Source: Nitrospira sp. UBA2083 (GTDB lineage Bacteria > Nitrospirota > Nitrospiria > Nitrospirales > Nitrospiraceae). From it: DNA of 7,136 nucleotides. The stretch spans positions 12,890-20,025 of the forward strand of contig DCZN01000013.1 in the NCBI GenBank assembly GCA_002331625.1, given 5' to 3'. Below are positions 4,448-7,136 of the stretch, in pieces; position 1 is the stretch's first letter; the number at the start of each line of letters is the position of its first letter. Both the position numbers and the translations under genes were made by a program. The notes below the pieces were generated by a model, which worked only from the letters and a program-made list of their open reading frames with translations, did no database searches and was not told the origin of the DNA.

Positions 4448-6262
4448 ATGATTCTAAAACGCTGGCTCGTTGGCGACCCTCTCAAGACTGCCCAAGCGCG
4501 GCATGAACGGCTTTCCAAAACGATTGCTCTTGCCATCTTCTCATCAAACGCGATTTCGTCCGTCGCGTATGCAACGGAAGAGATTCTTTTGGTGCTCATA
4601 CTTGCCGGAGCAGCTGCAGTCAGCTGGTCGATCCCTGTCAGTCTCGCAATTCTGTTCCTCGTGCTGGTCCTGACCATCTCCTATCGCCAGATCATTTATG
4701 AATATCCGGAGGGGGGTGGCGCCTACGTCGTCGCTCGGACGAACCTCGGCGATCGACCAGCTCTCGTGGCGGCTGCGGCCCTAATGATCGACTACGTCTT
4801 GACCGTCGCGGTCAGTGTTGCGGCCGGCATCGCGGCGCTCACCTCGGCCGTCCCCAGTCTCTTCGTTCACCGTGAAGCCCTTGGATTGGTGGCCATTCTT
4901 TTCATGATCGTGATGAACCTCCGTGGGGTTCGCGAATCCGGCAAGTTTTTTGCCATTCCGACCTATTTCGCCATCGGAGCACTGAGCATTCTTGTCGTCG
5001 TGGGAACAGTTCGGTCTTTATTCTCCCCTGGAGCCACCCCTCTCCCGGCAAGCCCTGCCGAAACTGAGGCCCTCACCCTATTTTTAGTGCTCCGCGCCTT
5101 TGCGGCTGGTTGCTCGGCCGTCACCGGCATGGAGGTCATTTCGAATGGGGTCAAAGCCTTTCGTCCTCCAGAATCTAAAAATGCAGCGACCACCATGATC
5201 TGGATGTCGACGATTCTGGCCTCGCTCTTCATGGGAATCAGCTGGATGGCCTCTCACTACGGCATCCTGGCCAAAGTGGACGAAACGGTCGTCTCACAAC
5301 TGGCTCGTTTGACGTTCGGCACCGGCCCCATCTACTACGCCGTGCAGATCGGCACCATGGCCTTATTGGTGTTGGCGGCAAACAGCGCGTTTGCGGGATT
5401 TCCGCACCTGGCGTCGATCCTGGCCCGCGATGGATTCATGCCTCATCAGATGGCGACCTTCGGCGATCGCCTGGTCTTCTCAAACGGCATCATCATTCTG
5501 GGATTCTTCGCCTGCCTCTTGCTCGTCGTCTTTGAAGGAGATACGCACGCCCTCATTCCGCTGTATGCCATCGGCGTGTTTCTCTCGTTTACCCTCTCTC
5601 AAGCCGGCATGGTGAAACGATGGCTCGTCAAGAAGGGGACACATTGGCAGACCAAACTGATTGTCAATGGGGTCGGCGCCGTGACGACCGGCATCGCGAC
5701 GATGATCATTGCCAGCACCAAGTTCATCCAGGGTGCCTGGATCGTTTTTCTGCTCATCACGATTCTCCTCCTCATGTTTCAGGGCATTCGCTCGCACTAT
5801 AAGGCCGTCACCGAACAGATCGCCCTGGACCGGCGAGGTGAACGTCCTGCCCTCCCTCGACGAAATATCGTGATCATCCCGGTCAGCGGCTTAAATCGAG
5901 CGGTCATCCGAGCGCTGGACTATGCGAGAAGCCGTCCCGGTGAAATTCGCGCCGTGTTCATTGACGTCGATCCAGAAGAAAGCGCCAAGGTCAAAATCCA
6001 GTGGGCTCAATGGGGAGGTGGCGTCAATTTGATCGCCCTCTCCTCGCCCTACCGCTCGGTTCTGGGATCGTTATTAGACTATGTCGAAGAGGTGCTTGAG
6101 AAGGACCCAAACACCTGGATCACCGTCGTGATCCCGGAGATTCTTCCCGCAAGATGGTGGCAGAATATCCTGCATAACCAGCGAGCGCTGATGCTCAAGG
6201 CCGCACTGCTCTTTAAAGAGCGAGTCATTCTCATCGACGTTCCCTATCATTTGACGCGATGA
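4448..6262 (+). CDS. kimA: KimA-like potassium importer, APC superfamily (604 aa)
   Basis: Probably a proton-coupled potassium symporter in the inner membrane. It matches my recollection of Bacillus subtilis KimA (about 607 aa) over its whole length. Shared stretches include SSVAYATEE (37-45), SYRQIIYEYPEGGGAY (78-93), DYVLTVAVS (115-123), GCSAVTGMEVISN (221-233), FSNGIIILGF, PLYAIGVF, FTLSQAGM and ILHNQRA near the end. Residues 1 to about 445 should carry 12 membrane spans; the rest is the soluble C-terminal domain, which in known KimA dimers swaps between subunits. Y41, D115, Y116 and T119 match recalled substrate-site residues, but N34 stands where KimA has D36. The start fits the KimA N-terminus, although the ribosome binding site is weak (GAGATAA, distant). 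In Firmicutes cyclic-di-AMP inhibits KimA; no riboswitch is evident here. The stop overlaps the next start. Some APC relatives carry amino acids, so the substrate remains inferred. Confidence 0.88.
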   Translation: MILKRWLVGDPLKTAQARHERLSKTIALAIFSSNAISSVAYATEEILLVLILAGAAAVSWSIPVSLAILFLVLVLTISYRQIIYEYPEGGGAYVVARTNLGDRPALVAAAALMIDYVLTVAVSVAAGIAALTSAVPSLFVHREALGLVAILFMIVMNLRGVRESGKFFAIPTYFAIGALSILVVVGTVRSLFSPGATPLPASPAETEALTLFLVLRAFAAGCSAVTGMEVISNGVKAFRPPESKNAATTMIWMSTILASLFMGISWMASHYGILAKVDETVVSQLARLTFGTGPIYYAVQIGTMALLVLAANSAFAGFPHLASILARDGFMPHQMATFGDRLVFSNGIIILGFFACLLLVVFEGDTHALIPLYAIGVFLSFTLSQAGMVKRWLVKKGTHWQTKLIVNGVGAVTTGIATMIIASTKFIQGAWIVFLLITILLLMFQGIRSHYKAVTEQIALDRRGERPALPRRNIVIIPVSGLNRAVIRALDYARSRPGEIRAVFIDVDPEESAKVKIQWAQWGGGVNLIALSSPYRSVLGSLLDYVEEVLEKDPNTWITVVIPEILPARWWQNILHNQRALMLKAALLFKERVILIDVPYHLTR

Positions 6263-7136
6263 CAATGCTTCGTGAGGCATGGCTCGTGAAACGTGAAGCG
6301 CGGCTTCCGACCTCTCGCCTCGTTCTCTTCATGGCTTGCCTGATGACGACCTCTCCGGCTCAGGCCTTCAACATCACGGAACCAGCCACAGGAGCCACAT
6401 TGACAGCAGGAAGCACGGTGCCCGCTCGTGTGGACCCTGGGAAGGATACCGGTATCATCAAAGTCCGCTACTATTGGTACGGAGAGCAAGACGAAGTCTT
6501 GGTCGAACAGGATGACTCCACCGCAACAGGCTCCATTGTGACGCCGGTCGCGATGATTGGCTCAGCGGACCAAGACCCACCCTTCGGCGGCCCGCTTAAA
6601 GTGCCCCACGATCGCATCGGGCCAATGCGCCTGCTGGCGGTGGCTGAAGTCTCCCGTGGACGGTTGGAGGCTCGATCCATCTTCGACGAAGTGATCGTGA
6701 CAGTTGAACCGCCTGTCGCTCTCACAGCAATCGATTTTGAGACGGAGAAGCCGTTGCAACTTGGCCGAGCAGGCCAGTCCTCCGCCTTCGGCCATGTCGA
6801 TTCGCTGGGTAAGATTTTTGAACTCCCAGTTGTTGCAGACTTCGCCGACGGCGTGACGCGGCGCATTAGCCTGCCGGCCAGTGGAACTGGTTATACCTCA
6901 TCCAATGACAAGATTATCAAGGTCGTGCAAGATGGTCTTCTCCAGATCATCGGCAACGGCAAAACCACCATTACCGTCACCAATCGTGGCAAACAGGCCT
7001 CTTTGGACGTCGACGTCAACGTGAACGATGAGCCGAATGAACCACCGATCGCCGATGCTGGAGTTAGCAAATCAGTCAAAGCTGGTTCCCGAGTAAAATT
7101 GAGTGGGCTCAAGAGCCACGATCCAGAGGGAGAGGC
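6259..7136 (+). CDS. Secreted protein with Ig-like and PKD-like domains (3' end outside window)
   Basis: Its ATG (6259) overlaps the transporter stop as ATGA, so it is probably translated by coupling; a second ATG lies two codons on. No Shine-Dalgarno sequence is evident. 292 codons are visible with no stop. Residues about 16-36 form a Sec signal peptide (hydrophobic LVLFMACLM) with a likely cut after AQA (34-36). Residues 38 to about 150 are beta-rich, of a kind seen in surface adhesion or sugar-binding domains. About 152-255 resemble a bacterial Ig-like (BIG2) fold, with SSNDKIIKV and a Gly/Thr strand GNGKTTITVTN. At 262-268 PPIADAG opens a PKD-type domain, which continues past the edge. 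The protein is probably exported to the periplasm or cell surface and may be much longer. Its link to potassium uptake is unknown. Confidence 0.85.
   Translation, partial: MTMLREAWLVKREARLPTSRLVLFMACLMTTSPAQAFNITEPATGATLTAGSTVPARVDPGKDTGIIKVRYYWYGEQDEVLVEQDDSTATGSIVTPVAMIGSADQDPPFGGPLKVPHDRIGPMRLLAVAEVSRGRLEARSIFDEVIVTVEPPVALTAIDFETEKPLQLGRAGQSSAFGHVDSLGKIFELPVVADFADGVTRRISLPASGTGYTSSNDKIIKVVQDGLLQIIGNGKTTITVTNRGKQASLDVDVNVNDEPNEPPIADAGVSKSVKAGSRVKLSGLKSHDPEGE

Noticed and set aside
1..7136. tRNA, rRNA, CRISPR array, insertion sequence ends or transposase
   Set aside because: No cloverleaf pattern, rRNA signature, regularly spaced repeats, transposase motifs or paired terminal repeats were seen.

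Overview
The window looks like chromosomal DNA of a Gram-negative bacterium with medium-to-high G+C. Codon use and the many tiny genes recall Nitrospirota (Nitrospira-like), but that assignment is from general impression only; no rRNA or other taxonomic marker is present. The two ends hold well-conserved genes, and the middle (about 2460-4440) holds only very small or damaged genes.

Left part (1-2458): a DEAD-box RNA helicase of the RhlE type lies on the minus strand. It starts at a GTG (1182) and runs off the left edge. Divergent from it, on the plus strand, are three small genes: a 71-residue basic protein, a 47-residue single-pass membrane protein and an 87-residue protein that is a single RRM RNA-binding domain. 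The roughly 500-base divergent gap has a good sigma70-like promoter for each direction, an 8-base inverted repeat between them, and strong hairpins in both predicted leaders. The pairing of a helicase with an RRM protein suggests RNA remodelling, as in cold adaptation, but this is inference.

Middle part (2459-4447): after a convergent stretch without a clear gene, a minus-strand run of six very small reading frames extends from 3858 down to 2723. They are a 35-residue membrane peptide, a 51-residue protein interrupted at an A6 run, a 36-residue peptide, a 64-residue zinc-ribbon-like protein broken near its start, a 56-residue protein and a 100-residue protein with a C-terminal membrane anchor. 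Overlapping stop/start codons (ATGA, TGATG) and good ribosome binding sites tie most of them together. That the next start falls exactly on the stop of the restored frame supports the reconstruction. Several standard-looking open frames on the plus strand here are probably shadows. At 4190-4324 a well-placed ribosome binding site precedes an ATA codon and a 44-codon open frame, perhaps a gene that lost its start.

Right part (4448-7136): a complete 604-residue transporter closely resembles the KimA potassium importer (APC superfamily). A secreted protein with a signal peptide, an Ig-like region and the start of a PKD-like domain follows with an ATGA overlap and continues past the right edge. 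The two look co-translated. The transporter has Asn where I recall a potassium-coordinating Asp in Bacillus KimA.

Most novel: the minus-strand cluster of microprotein genes with two separate, readily checkable frame breaks.
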